From positions 1 through 64,000 of the forward strand of contig PXQV01000014.1 of the NCBI GenBank assembly GCA_003021175.1: 64,000 bases of DNA, in the 5' to 3' direction. Shown here piece by piece: positions 1 through 8,497 of the stretch (its first letter is position 1; the number at the start of each line of letters is the position of its first letter). This stretch comes from Halobacteriales archaeon QH_7_66_36 (GTDB lineage Archaea; Halobacteriota; Halobacteria; Halobacteriales; Haloarculaceae). Below the pieces are notes generated by a model. That model had not been told where the DNA came from. It worked only from the letters and a program-made list of their open reading frames with translations, and ran no database searches. The position numbers were made by a program, and so were the translations under genes.

Positions 1-148
1 TGATGCAGTCCGTGTGAGACTTGTCGTCCCAACAGAATTCGGCGGCACGGTTCGCGCAGTAAAGGAACTGTCGGGCGGATTCGTGGAGGTCGTCGCGGTG
101 CTCATCGGAAACGATGAGTTTGACCGGCGCAGTTCGGCGTACCTCCAT
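1..148 (-). CDS. tnpB: IS200/IS605-type TnpB transposase, N-terminal part, cut by window edge
   Basis: The minus strand reads ATG at 148-146 and stays open to base 1, giving 49 residues that begin MEVRRTAPVKLIVSDEH and contain FLYCANRAAEFCWDDK. I recognise this as the N-terminus of haloarchaeal TnpB (OrfB of IS605/IS1341 elements), an RNA-guided nuclease encoded by these transposons. The RuvC catalytic and zinc-ribbon parts lie outside the window, so intactness cannot be judged. Bases 149-301 upstream hold the element end and a GC-rich stretch with a short hairpin (GAGGCTCCGCCTC near 289). No tnpA is visible. Confidence 0.8.
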   Translation of the reverse strand, partial: MEVRRTAPVKLIVSDEHRDDLHESARQFLYCANRAAEFCWDDKSHTDCI

Positions 149-301
149 GTTTCAGAGCGTGTCTGTGGGTACTTACTAATTGGGAGTCGGACTGGTTTGA
201 AGCGTGGGTTGGTTAGGGGGAGTAGTGTCGGCTCCCTCTCCGACCTACTCGTTCGCTTCGCTCACTCCCTGAGGACGGAGGCTCCGCCTCGAAACCGCTG
301 A

Positions 302-1201
302 TCAGTCGCCGTCGAACCGCTCGGCCGTGTGCGAGTGCACCCAGAGCTCGCCGATGCGTGAGAGCCGCGTCCGGTAGGACTTTCCCTGTTCCTCCTGTTC
401 GACGTACCCCTTCCCACCGGGACCGAGCCGGTCGACGTTGTAGATGACCTTCGAGCGGAAGGAGTCGGTGTACTCCTCGCCGAGTTCGCGCGCCAGCGTC
501 TCCGCGAGGTCACTCACCGATTCGAACTCGCCGTGTTCGCCCAGCGTGAAGAGAATGAGTTCCTCAAACGGCTTCACGTTCGAGAAGGAGGCGACCGGCA
601 GTTCGACGATGTGGCTCCCGCCGAACTCCTTGGCCCCGATGGTGGTGCCCCGCTCGTCGAACTCCGCGAGCAGGTCGCGGGCGGCATCGAGCCGTTCCCG
701 GACCCGCTCGTCGTCTACGTCGTCGAGGAGGTCCGCGAGCAGGTCTGCGCCGGCCCGGAGTTCCTCCGCGAGTTCGGTTTCGAGATACTTCTCGGGGGCG
801 GTGTAGTAGGTGTGGACCCGGTCGCGGTCCTCGGCGCGCTCGACGGCGATGGAGTGGGCCGCGGTGGCGAAGGCGAAGGAGACGACCCGCGGCATCGAGG
901 AGACGTTCACCCACACCTCGTTGCCGGCGTCGAGTTCCTCGTTGATCAGGTCGAACGCCTGTGCGAACGCCGCGTCGTAGTCGTACACGTCCTCCACGCT
1001 GTAGCGTTCCGTCTCGGCCCCGAGCAGGTTCTCGAAGTCCTGCTCTAACTTCCCGCCGAGGTTCCGCGAGTACTCGACGTTCGCCTCGCTGCCGACCGCC
1101 CCCTCCAGCAGGACGACCCGGTCGACGGTCACCCGGTCGCGGACGAGCGGCGCGATCAGCCGGTCGTAGTCGAAGCCGACCGGGACGATGTGGGTCTGCA
1201 T
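302..1201 (-). CDS. DUF6293 (HFX_2341-type) regulator: CARF-like sensor plus winged helix
   Basis: Protein of 299 residues. The start MQTHIVPVGFDYDRLIAPL at 1201 is chosen over an upstream in-frame ATG because family members begin with this strand-forming motif. The N-terminal half (about residues 1-135, with VDRVVLLEG and WVNVSSMPR) looks like the Rossmann-like CARF sensor found in Csa3-type regulators. The middle is helical and charged. The last 90 residues (FEELILFTLGEHGEFESVSDLAETLA) look like a winged helix-turn-helix. Family knowledge: such haloarchaeal proteins are annotated as transcriptional regulators, and CARF domains bind cyclic oligonucleotides. Ligand binding here is inference. 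The gene is divergent from a PLD-fold protein 460 bp away. Confidence 0.75.
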   Translation of the reverse strand: MQTHIVPVGFDYDRLIAPLVRDRVTVDRVVLLEGAVGSEANVEYSRNLGGKLEQDFENLLGAETERYSVEDVYDYDAAFAQAFDLINEELDAGNEVWVNVSSMPRVVSFAFATAAHSIAVERAEDRDRVHTYYTAPEKYLETELAEELRAGADLLADLLDDVDDERVRERLDAARDLLAEFDERGTTIGAKEFGGSHIVELPVASFSNVKPFEELILFTLGEHGEFESVSDLAETLARELGEEYTDSFRSKVIYNVDRLGPGGKGYVEQEEQGKSYRTRLSRIGELWVHSHTAERFDGD

Positions 1202-1663
1202 ACGGCGCACAACGGGCTGGCGTTTATATAAAGCACCAGTCTTCCGACCGTTGTTATGCACATCACTGATGTCTGTCGCCGCGCCCTCGTGGGTTTTCGT
1301 ATATATGTAGTGGCTGTGGTCGTTTCAGTCTTCTCCTGTTTCAGAATGTATTCTGTGATATTGAGTGTTAACGTCCCGTTTTCGGACGATTCGACTGGTG
1401 GTTGTCGCCAGCGGCCCGAGAGAGCGTCACGCTCGGTCGTGAGTGCAGGCGTGGCGACCGAAATTGGAAGCCGTATTTCCTGACAGACTGTTAGAGCCCC
1501 TCAGCGGCGCTGTGAGACGCAATAAGTCTATAAAATTTAGCATAGACCGCGCTGGCGGGTGTCTCTCGGGGCTTGGCAGGCGTCGAGTGGGCGTAACGAC
1601 GTTCAACAAAATCGACCCTGACAGGCAGTAGAACTTTGACCCAAACAGACGCTTCTCAACACA
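1202..1663. other. Intergenic region without a recognised gene
   Basis: 460 bp between two divergent genes. Base composition is more AT-rich than the neighbours. It contains a TATA-like ATATATGTAG near 1300 and TATAAAATTTAG near 1530, either of which could serve divergent transcription. I see no CRISPR repeats, no tRNA and no convincing reading frame in it. Confidence 0.4.
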
Positions 1664-2650
1664 ATGCCTAACCTTATTTATCATTCAAAGGGTGGCTATG
1701 ACCGTGCTGAATCGCCGTTCGACAAGGCTATTCGGGAGACAACTGCTTCCAAGCAAGTTCGGATTGTCTGTCCGTACATCAGCCCAAGATATCTGAAGAG
1801 TGTCCTCGGCACCACTGACGACTGGCAGATAGTGACCGATGTGGAAGCGTGGATTGGAACATTCGGTGGCAGTACGCGGGACAAGATACGCGAGTTGATA
1901 GCGACGAACCGAGAACAGATTCACGACTTCCCCGGCGTTCATGCGAAGGTCATCCTCTCCGGCGAGTCAGCTGTGGTCGGGTCGGCCAACCTCACCGAGA
2001 AGGGCGTGGTCGGTCGAACAGAGATGGGCGTTCGCTTCACCGACGAGTCGAAGGTAGACGAACTGAACGAGTGGTTCGCTCGCCTCTGGTCTGAAAGTGG
2101 CCCGGTTGATAATGACGAATTGGACGAGTTCGTGGAATATTCGTCCTCAACGCCAACGACTCATACCGAGTCCAGTACTTCGCTTTCTTCGGACGCGCCA
2201 CGGGTGAGGGCAACCTTCGCAGAGGATACCAAACCTACCACGGAAGACGTAGACGCCGACGAAGAGGCGCACGAGACACTGGTAAATCGCGTTCAGCAAG
2301 CCCCGAGCCAAGAATATGCGACTGAGTTCTTCAATCTACTGAATAACCTGATAGCCGCGACTGGTCTTACTGAAGACGACGCACGGCTAGTCACGTCCAT
2401 CGCCCAAGACGACCGAATCGCCATTTCCATCAACAACCGTTACGTCCTCGGTTCGTTCTTCTCGGGTGAACCGACAACTGGGTTCATCGTTGGCGCTGAC
2501 AACGAGAACGTGGAAGGACTAATTGAAACTGCCGACGAACACATGGCGTTCAATGCCCTCTCCGGGGAAGACACAGACGAGACACCACATTGGGTCGAGT
2601 TCACCGGGGAGCCGGGGCGAATGGTATCGCAGTCGTTCCGTCGGGCGTAG
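1664..2650 (+). CDS. Phospholipase D-fold protein (single HKD-like motif), probably shortened by an in-frame TAG
   Basis: 328 residues from ATG 1664. Residues 91-114 (VHAKVILSGESAVVGSANLT) form the HxK...GSxN part of an HKD/PLD active site, with H93 and K95. The usual downstream acidic residue is not obvious. One motif only, as in PLD enzymes that act as dimers (Nuc/BfiI type). About residues 150-210 are a Ser/Thr/Asp-rich linker, followed by a C-terminal domain of unknown role (RVQQAPSQEYATEFFNLLNN). Reading continues in the same frame after the TAG for 45 codons (see the next entry), so the native protein was probably about 374 residues. It could be a nuclease; the substrate is unknown. Codon use is less GC-rich than its neighbours, which suggests acquisition. 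Confidence 0.65.
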   Translation: MPNLIYHSKGGYDRAESPFDKAIRETTASKQVRIVCPYISPRYLKSVLGTTDDWQIVTDVEAWIGTFGGSTRDKIRELIATNREQIHDFPGVHAKVILSGESAVVGSANLTEKGVVGRTEMGVRFTDESKVDELNEWFARLWSESGPVDNDELDEFVEYSSSTPTTHTESSTSLSSDAPRVRATFAEDTKPTTEDVDADEEAHETLVNRVQQAPSQEYATEFFNLLNNLIAATGLTEDDARLVTSIAQDDRIAISINNRYVLGSFFSGEPTTGFIVGADNENVEGLIETADEHMAFNALSGEDTDETPHWVEFTGEPGRMVSQSFRRA

Positions 2651-2788
2651 ATTAGCGCAGTCTACGACGAGTTAGAGCGGGCAAGTGGTTCGCCGTATCA
2701 GGACTCTCACGAATCAATCGTGTTTCGGGCAGCGGTTGACGAAGAGTATCGGAATCGAATGATTCGTGAAGCGTTCGCAGACGGCTGA
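2651..2788 (+). pseudogene. In-frame continuation of the PLD-fold gene after TAG
   Basis: Directly after TAG at 2648-2650 the same frame stays open for 45 codons. It reads ISAVYDELERASGSPYQDSH and then ESIVFRAAVDEEYRNRMIRE, ending AFADG before TGA at 2786-2788. The composition (acidic, amphipathic, helix-forming) is that of real haloarchaeal coding sequence. It is best explained as the original C-terminus cut off by a point mutation to TAG. Readthrough or a base-calling error are alternatives. Confidence 0.6.
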
Positions 2789-2849
2789 GGTGAGCGCGAA
2801 AGTGGAAGAGTATCTGCGTGTATTCTGAACTCGGCTGACAATCCCTCTG

Positions 2850-3002
2850 TTATTTCTCGGAACCGACGGGGGTACGCAACCTCTTCTGTATCTGCCGGAG
2901 TTCTCGCTGTTGGTCGGTCCCGAAGTCCGTGTCATCCGTCTCGTACCACTTACGAACGCTTCGAGGTTGTATTGGGGGAGGTGCAGCGAGGTCAATGTAC
3001 AC
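2850..3002 (-). pseudogene. Gene remnant, C-terminal fragment of unknown protein
   Basis: The minus strand is open from about 3050 to TAA at 2852-2850. A possible GTG at 3002 gives 50 residues containing SVRKWYETDDTDFGTDQQRE and LRQIQKRLRTPVGSEK. The residue mix looks coding, but no ATG or promoter precedes it and a stop lies just upstream. I therefore read it as the tail of a decayed gene. Function not recognised. Confidence 0.35.
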
Positions 3003-3054
3003 CGACCGCGAGTGGTAAGGAACGTTCTGACGCCCGACCGAAACGACTCATCGT

Positions 3055-3214
3055 ATGCCCGGTAAATCCACTGACCCGACGCAACTAACCTGCCTTGGTT
3101 GTGGCTTCGCGGCTTCGACGGACAGCGAGGCGTGAGAGGGGGTTAGATCATCCGCCGCTCGGGACGATGACGCAGTGTCCCGACTGCGGCATCACGGACG
3201 TTCACCAACAGTGA
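3055..3214 (+). pseudogene. Small zinc-ribbon protein split by a frameshift
   Basis: ATG 3055 opens MPGKSTDPTQLTCLGCGFAA and stops at TGA 3133. In the +1 frame the sequence continues ERGLDHPPLGTMTQCPDCGI and TDVHQQ to TGA 3212. Joining the two frames near 3130 restores a protein of about 52 residues with two CxxC pairs (CLGC, CPDC), the pattern of a small haloarchaeal zinc finger. A one-base indel in a G-rich stretch (3136-3141) would explain it. It may be a true pseudogene or a sequence error. Confidence 0.45.
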
Positions 3215-3244
3215 GTCCGGCGGCAAGTCGCCAGACGCGACGCA

Positions 3245-4720
3245 TCAGTCCGCCTGAATACCCTCGAACACGACGGCCGTCTTCTCGTCGGTATCCTGTG
3301 TCGTGACCGCGCTCACGCCGACCGTGAGCACGAGTCCGAGCGCCATCCCGACGACGGCAGCGGGCCAGCCGAGATACGTGTCCGGGACGGCGGGGACGAA
3401 GACGGCCGCGAGATAGAACAGTTGCGGCAGTCCGAGGCCCGCGTACATCCCCGCGCGGGTCGTCTGAAGCCAGTAGAGCGCGACGACGACAGGGAGCGCG
3501 AGCTGTGCGAAGCCGCCGAAGGCCGTGTTGCCGATCTCGACGAGCGTGCCCGGCGCGTACAGCGACGCGACGAAGGAGAGCGTCGCGAAGACGGCGACGC
3601 CGCCGCGTGCGAGCAGCGTCTCGCGGGCGGGTTGCGAGTCGTGGTCTGCACCCCGGAGTGGTCGATAGAGGTCGCGGGTCAGATACGACGCGCCCGACAG
3701 CAGCATTGAGTCGGAGGAGGACATCATCGCGGCGAGCGCGCCGGCGATGACCAGCGACGCGAACCACGTCGGCGTGTATGTCCGCAGAAGCACGGGTAAG
3801 ACGCTCTCGCCCTCGGGCACGGTCACGCCGAGACCGGCGGCCCACGCGCCGAGCATGAACGCCGGGACGAACAGCAGGAGCACCAACACCGGCCACAGCG
3901 CGAACGTCCGCTGTAACACCTGCTTCGAGCGCGCGGCGAAGAACCGCTGATTGATCTGGGGGAACATCGTCACGCCGAACGCGATGTACGCGGCGGTGCC
4001 GAGCACGAACTGCGGGGTGTACGCCCCGCCGCCGAGCGCGAGATACTCGGGATTCGACTCGGCGAGCGCGCGCGTCGCAGCGGCAGGCCCGCCGACCGCC
4101 GAGAGTATCCACGCGAGCGCCACCCAGACCAGGCCGAGCATGAACAGCCCTTGGAGGGTGTCGGTCCACGCGACGCCGCGCATCCCGCTGGCGACGACGT
4201 AGAGGATCATGAGCAGCGTGATGGCTCCCGCCCCGACCCACAGCGGGACGGCCCCGCCGGTCAGCCCCGCGAGCGCGAGCCCGGCTCCCTTCTGCTGGAG
4301 CATCACGTACGGAAACAGCCAGAACAGCGAGACACCGGCGACGAACATCCGGAGGCCCGTCGAGCCGAACCGGTCGCCCAGCAGTTCGCCCAGCGTGACG
4401 TAGCCGCCGGAGCGGCCGACGAGCCACTGCTTGTAGCCGACGACGTACCAGAGGACGGCGAACAGCACGCCGTCCATCAGCCCCATCACGAGTATCCACT
4501 CCGGCCCCAGCGCGTAGACCGTGTCCGGCCCGCCGAAGAAGGTGTACGCCGACAGCAACGTCGCGAAGGTCGTGAACAGCAGGACGACGGTGCCGAGCGT
4601 GCGGCCCGCGAGATAGTAATCCTCGGCGGTGCGCTCTGCCACGCGGTAGGCGACGAGGCCGACGGCCAACGCGACGGCGAGATAGCCGCCGACAACCCCG
4701 AGTTGCACGGCGAGGCTCAC
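3245..4720 (-). CDS. Sodium:solute symporter (SSS family)
   Basis: 491 residues of alternating hydrophobic helices, about 13 membrane segments. It begins with GTG at 4720 (VSLAVQLGVVGGYLAVALAV), which overlaps the stop of the upstream DUF3311 gene as GTGA. Family features visible are the N-terminal DYYLAGRTLG stretch and FTTFATLLSAYTFFGGP. It should import a small organic solute with Na+. The DUF3311-SSS pairing resembles the YhdT-PanF arrangement of pantothenate-type permeases, but the substrate is not readable from sequence. A longer GC-rich upstream extension in the same frame is rejected because it lies over DUF3311. Confidence 0.85.
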   Translation of the reverse strand: MSLAVQLGVVGGYLAVALAVGLVAYRVAERTAEDYYLAGRTLGTVVLLFTTFATLLSAYTFFGGPDTVYALGPEWILVMGLMDGVLFAVLWYVVGYKQWLVGRSGGYVTLGELLGDRFGSTGLRMFVAGVSLFWLFPYVMLQQKGAGLALAGLTGGAVPLWVGAGAITLLMILYVVASGMRGVAWTDTLQGLFMLGLVWVALAWILSAVGGPAAATRALAESNPEYLALGGGAYTPQFVLGTAAYIAFGVTMFPQINQRFFAARSKQVLQRTFALWPVLVLLLFVPAFMLGAWAAGLGVTVPEGESVLPVLLRTYTPTWFASLVIAGALAAMMSSSDSMLLSGASYLTRDLYRPLRGADHDSQPARETLLARGGVAVFATLSFVASLYAPGTLVEIGNTAFGGFAQLALPVVVALYWLQTTRAGMYAGLGLPQLFYLAAVFVPAVPDTYLGWPAAVVGMALGLVLTVGVSAVTTQDTDEKTAVVFEGIQAD

Positions 4721-4983
4721 GGCTCCACCTCGTCGTTCGCGTCGTCCGCCGGCCGTTCGATCCCCAGCCCCCACGCGCGCTGTCCGAACGCGTAGAAGAC
4801 GACCGCAGCGACGACCATCCACCCGATGTGCCACCAGAGCCAGACGGGGAGTCCGGCGACGACGGTCGCCGACCGCCACAGGAACCACGGCACGGCGAGC
4901 GCGACGACGACGAGAAGCGCGACTCCCCACAGCGCCGCGACGACCGGCGACTGGTCGACGGCAGACGTTCCGTTTACATCCAT
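4717..4983 (-). CDS. DUF3311 small membrane protein, symporter partner
   Basis: 88 residues with two hydrophobic helices (VVAALWGVALLVVVALAVPW and HIGWMVVAAVVFYAFG) separated by a Trp-rich loop, and an acidic tail. This matches the DUF3311 family, which is typically encoded immediately before SSS symporters. Its stop codon overlaps the GTG start of the symporter, so the two are transcribed and probably translated together. It is likely a small accessory subunit; its exact role is unknown. Confidence 0.75.
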   Translation of the reverse strand: MDVNGTSAVDQSPVVAALWGVALLVVVALAVPWFLWRSATVVAGLPVWLWWHIGWMVVAAVVFYAFGQRAWGLGIERPADDANDEVEP

Positions 4984-5199
4984 GTATGCACGGCTGATAG
5001 CTTCTGTAGATTAAGCACTATTGGTTTGCTGTGCGAATCGGGATTTCGAACAACTATTCTCTTCAACCGCCGCGACGGCAGCGACGCTCCGGTCGTCGCG
5101 TCGGTACGGTTTTGTCGTTGAGTCGAGTAGTTACGCTGTCACGGTGTCGCCGTGACGCTATCCACATCACCATCACCGCCCCTCGCGGGGCAGTTCATC

Positions 5200-6621
5200 A
5201 TGCAAGACACAGCGAAATATCTCATCCACGCGGACATCACCGCCGACGGCGTGGTCGAGCGGTCCGACGTCGTCGGGGCTGTCTTCGGGCAGACCGAGGG
5301 GTTGCTCGGGGACGGTCTCGACCTGCGCGACCTACAGGACTCCTCGAAGGTCGGCCGCATCGACGTGGAGATCGACTCACAGCACGGCCAGTCGTTCGGC
5401 GAGATCACCATCGCGACCTCACTGGACAAGGTCGAGACGGCCATCCTCGCGGCCGCGCTCGAAACCATCGAGCGGGTCGGTCCCTGCCGGTCGACCATCG
5501 ACGTGGACGCCATCGAGGACGTTCGAGCCGCCAAGCGCCGCGAAGTCGTCGAGCGCGCGACGACGCTGCTTCACGACGCCTTCGACGGGTCGATGCTTTC
5601 CAGTCAGGAGCTCGTCGAGGAGGTGCGACAGCACGTCCGGGTCGAGGACATCACCGACTACCGCGGCTACCCGGCGGGACCGCGCGTCGCCGACTCCGAC
5701 GCGGTCATCGTCGTCGAGGGGCGCGCGGACGTGCTCCAACTCCTCCAGTACGGCATCAAGAACGCCGTCGCCGTCGAGGGGACGAACGTTCCGGACCCGG
5801 TCGCGGATCTCACCCGCGAGCGCACGGTGACGACGTTCCTCGACGGCGACCGCGGCGGCGACCTCGTGTTGCGAGAGCTCGCACAGATCGGCGAGGTCGA
5901 CTACGTGGCGTTCGCGCCGCCCGACCGCTCCGTCGAGGACCTCGACCGCAGCAAGGTGATGGCCGCGCTCCGGAACAAGCAGCCGTACGACGCGGTCGCC
6001 GAAACCGACGGGAGCAGCGACATCACCGTCGCGGCGGATCGCGCAGAGCTCGCTCCCGACCCGGACGACGTGATCGACATCACGAACGCGGCCGACAGCG
6101 TGCTCGCGGCGCTCGGAACCGACGCCGCTGGGTCGCCCGACTCCGAGGCGAATCCCCGCACCGCAAGCGAGGTCGGTGACCCGGCGGCCGAGGAAGTCGA
6201 ATCGGCCGCGGTAGCCGAGACAGCCGACGACGGCGACAGCGAGTCGACTGCGGACGCGGACGACGCGGACGGCACGGACGACGCCAGCGGCGAGACCGAG
6301 GCGAGCGAGACGCCGCGGACGCTCGGCGGCCACGTGTCGGCGGTCGTCGACGCCGACACCGACCGGGTTCGGCTGCTCGACGACGAGTTCGAGTCGTTCG
6401 CAGAGGGTGACGCCGACGAGGCGTTCGAACGCCTGCGTGACGCCGAGTCCGTCCCGGCGGCGGTCGTCCTCGACGGCGAGCTGCGCCAGCGCGTGCTGGA
6501 CGTGGCGGCACAGCGCGGCGTCGACCAGATCGTCGCGGCCGCGACCGGCGAGTTCGTCAAGCGACCCGCCAGCGTCCGCGTCAGGACGGCCGACCAGCTA
6601 CGACAAACCGCGGACCAGTAG
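5200..6621 (+). CDS. dnaG: Archaeal DnaG-type primase (TOPRIM protein, exosome-associated)
   Basis: 473 residues from ATG 5200 (MQDTAKYLIHADITADGVVE), the conserved family start; the upstream codons in frame are not conserved. The TOPRIM domain spans about residues 165-250, with E173 in VIVVEGRAD and the D215/D217 pair in TTFLDGDRGGD. Residues 300-395 are a long acidic linker, followed by a conserved C-terminal domain of about 80 residues. In archaea DnaG associates with the RNA exosome and has been reported to make RNA primers. The 3' end overlaps the convergent acetyltransferase gene by 24 bp. Confidence 0.93.
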   Translation: MQDTAKYLIHADITADGVVERSDVVGAVFGQTEGLLGDGLDLRDLQDSSKVGRIDVEIDSQHGQSFGEITIATSLDKVETAILAAALETIERVGPCRSTIDVDAIEDVRAAKRREVVERATTLLHDAFDGSMLSSQELVEEVRQHVRVEDITDYRGYPAGPRVADSDAVIVVEGRADVLQLLQYGIKNAVAVEGTNVPDPVADLTRERTVTTFLDGDRGGDLVLRELAQIGEVDYVAFAPPDRSVEDLDRSKVMAALRNKQPYDAVAETDGSSDITVAADRAELAPDPDDVIDITNAADSVLAALGTDAAGSPDSEANPRTASEVGDPAAEEVESAAVAETADDGDSESTADADDADGTDDASGETEASETPRTLGGHVSAVVDADTDRVRLLDDEFESFAEGDADEAFERLRDAESVPAAVVLDGELRQRVLDVAAQRGVDQIVAAATGEFVKRPASVRVRTADQLRQTADQ

Positions 6622-7041
6622 CCGGCCGTCGTCGCCGTCGAACCGATCCGGAAGGAGCGCGCGGTCTCGAAATCCGGTGGCATCGTAGAAGGATCGTGCG
6701 CCCGCGTCGTCGGCCGCGACCACGACTCGAAGTTCGTCGTAACCGGCGTAGCGAGCGGCGACGGCCTCGACGAGCGCGGTCGCGTGTCCCGCACGGCGGG
6801 CCGGGGGCGCGACGGCGAGTTCCGCGAGATACACCGTGCTCGGGTCGGCATCCGTCGCCCCCGGAACGGCGAGCGCGTAGCCGACGATCACATCCGCGTC
6901 CGTCTCGGCGACGAGCACCTCCCCCGCCGCGGTGCCGGCGTCGAGCGCTGCATCGAGGAGCCGTGGCGCTCGGTGGTCGAGCACCTCTTGGAGTGCGCGA
7001 GCGGCAGGTGCGTCAGCCGGCGTGGCGGGTCGCACCGTCAC
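6598..7041 (-). CDS. GNAT-family N-acetyltransferase
   Basis: 147 residues. The start is taken as GTG 7041 (VTVRPATPADAPAARAL), whose bases overlap the TGA of the upstream DUF92 gene. An in-frame ATG at 7065 lies inside that gene. GNAT hallmarks are visible: TVYLAELAVAPPARRAGHAT (strand 4 and the acetyl-CoA pyrophosphate loop) and ARSFYDATGFRDR (strand 5). The substrate is unknown. The gene is coupled to DUF92 by a GTGA overlap and converges with dnaG. Confidence 0.8.
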   Translation of the reverse strand: MTVRPATPADAPAARALQEVLDHRAPRLLDAALDAGTAAGEVLVAETDADVIVGYALAVPGATDADPSTVYLAELAVAPPARRAGHATALVEAVAARYAGYDELRVVVAADDAGARSFYDATGFRDRALLPDRFDGDDGRLLVRGLS

Positions 7042-8381
7042 AGCAGGGTCGCGAGGACGCCACACGCCACTGCGCCCGCGAGCGTCGCGAGGAAGTTCAC
7101 GCCCTGATTGCCGACGCGACCGCCCTCGACCGTCGCGCCGAGCAGGCTATCGACCGTCATCCCGGCGAAGCCGCCGAGCACGATGACGCCGGTCGCGAGC
7201 GGGCCGAGACCGAAGGAGATGGCCGCGAGCCCCGCGATGATGCCGGCCCCGAGCAGGCCGAACAGTTCCCCCTGCCACGTGACGGCCCCGTCGGTGCCGG
7301 GGTCGACGGGTTCGAGCGTGGTGACGAGCCGCGGGCCGTCGAAGAGACCGCCGAACTCCGAGGAGAGCGTGTCGGCGAGCGCGGCGGCGACGGCCCCGGC
7401 GTACGCGAACCGGAACGCCGGGGCGGCGGCCGGATACACGCCCTGACTCGCCGCGAACGCGATGATGGCCCCGAGCGCGGCCGCGGAGTTGGCGAGCACG
7501 TTCCCGGAGCCGCGGGCACCTTCGTTCTCCTCGGCGATACCGCGGGCGGCCTTCTCGTCGTAGCGGTACTTCGCTGCCAAGCCGCCGACGCCGAAGAACG
7601 TGACCAACAGCGCGAACCAGCCGTAGCCGCCGAGGACGATGGCGAACAGCGCGAGCAGCACGCCCGTCAGCATCCCCGCGACGCTGGCCGTGCCGAGCGC
7701 GTACGCGACGTAACCCAGCAGCACCGTCACTGCGAGGCCGACGCCCAGCCGCAACGGCGGCACCGTCACGTCCAGTTCGACGAACAGCCACAACAGCAGC
7801 GTCACCGAGACGACGACGAGCGGGTCGTCGCGCTCGAACAGCATCGCGCGGAGCAGGCCTGCGCCGATGGCGGCCGTCGCGGCGAGGAAGACGAGCAGCG
7901 TCGGCGCGAGCGCCGGCGACGTGGTGACCACCCGCCGTGTCTCCACGACCAACGCGGCGTAGCCGCCGACGAGCGCCCAGCCGAGCGCGCCGACGGTGAA
8001 CGCGGCCATCAGCAGGAACTCGTGTGAGAGCGACCGCCCGGCGAGCGTGGCGACTACTCGGCCACCGGTGAGCGCGAAGACGCTCATCACGAACACGGTC
8101 GCGGGGAGCGAGGAGCCGGCCGCCAGCGCCGCCACCCCGGCCCCGGCGAGCGCGAACCCACCCAATCCGAGCAGGCGGCCCTCCTCGTGGTCGCCGCGGC
8201 GGGCGAACAGCTCGAAGAGTCGACCGCGCTCGGCGAAAAACAGCGCGTAGGCGGCGACAGCGAGGAAGGGGGTCGCCGCGAGAACGGCCGCGGTTCGGGG
8301 GGTGGGCCGGGTCACCGCGGGCGCGGCGAGTGACAGCAGGCCCACGCCGGCGAACGCGGCCGCGCGCTGCAGGTCAGACAC
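7038..8381 (-). CDS. DUF92 integral membrane protein (VTE6/TMEM19-like)
   Basis: 447 residues, mostly hydrophobic with 12 or more helices. The C-terminal half carries the DUF92 signature: KYRYDEKAARGIAEENEGAR, RGSGNVLANSAAA, ALADTLSSEFGG and TVDSLLGATVEGG. Plant VTE6 of this family phosphorylates phytyl phosphate, so a CTP-dependent polyprenol or isoprenoid phosphate kinase role is plausible; this is inference. An N-terminal block of extra helices resembles the dolichol-kinase-like fusion seen in archaeal homologues. It forms an operon with the downstream acetyltransferase. Confidence 0.8.
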   Translation of the reverse strand: MSDLQRAAAFAGVGLLSLAAPAVTRPTPRTAAVLAATPFLAVAAYALFFAERGRLFELFARRGDHEEGRLLGLGGFALAGAGVAALAAGSSLPATVFVMSVFALTGGRVVATLAGRSLSHEFLLMAAFTVGALGWALVGGYAALVVETRRVVTTSPALAPTLLVFLAATAAIGAGLLRAMLFERDDPLVVVSVTLLLWLFVELDVTVPPLRLGVGLAVTVLLGYVAYALGTASVAGMLTGVLLALFAIVLGGYGWFALLVTFFGVGGLAAKYRYDEKAARGIAEENEGARGSGNVLANSAAALGAIIAFAASQGVYPAAAPAFRFAYAGAVAAALADTLSSEFGGLFDGPRLVTTLEPVDPGTDGAVTWQGELFGLLGAGIIAGLAAISFGLGPLATGVIVLGGFAGMTVDSLLGATVEGGRVGNQGVNFLATLAGAVACGVLATLL

Positions 8382-8401
8382 GACCCACGGTTCCCCCGAC
8401 G

Positions 8402-8412
8402 GCTACTTAACG
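8402..8412 (-). promoter_or_regulatory. Probable TATA element of the DUF92 operon
   Basis: The minus strand reads GAGCGTTAAGTAGCC, with a TTAAGTA core 21-31 bp before the ATG at 8381. This fits a leaderless haloarchaeal promoter. The 5' end of the plus-strand DUF255 gene is close by, so regulation of the divergent pair may interact. Confidence 0.4.
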
Positions 8413-8497
8413 CTCCCGAACCCCCGTGCGACCGCTAGTCGGCCCGCCGCCCGGCCGAAGCGCCGACGCTTTCCGCGCGCATGCCGAACCCCGACTC

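Noticed and set aside
14-301. Plus-strand open frame of 95 codons at the left edge
   Set aside because: It is antisense to the TnpB N-terminus, which matches a known family on the minus strand.
1262-1663. Possible CRISPR or RNA gene near the CARF-like regulator
   Set aside because: No direct repeats with regular spacing and no stable tRNA- or RNase P-like fold could be seen.
3192-4499. Long Arg-rich minus-strand frame overlapping the symporter
   Set aside because: Composition (Arg/Ala/Gly, no hydrophobic pattern) is that of a GC-rich shadow frame; the SSS frame has clear transmembrane periodicity.
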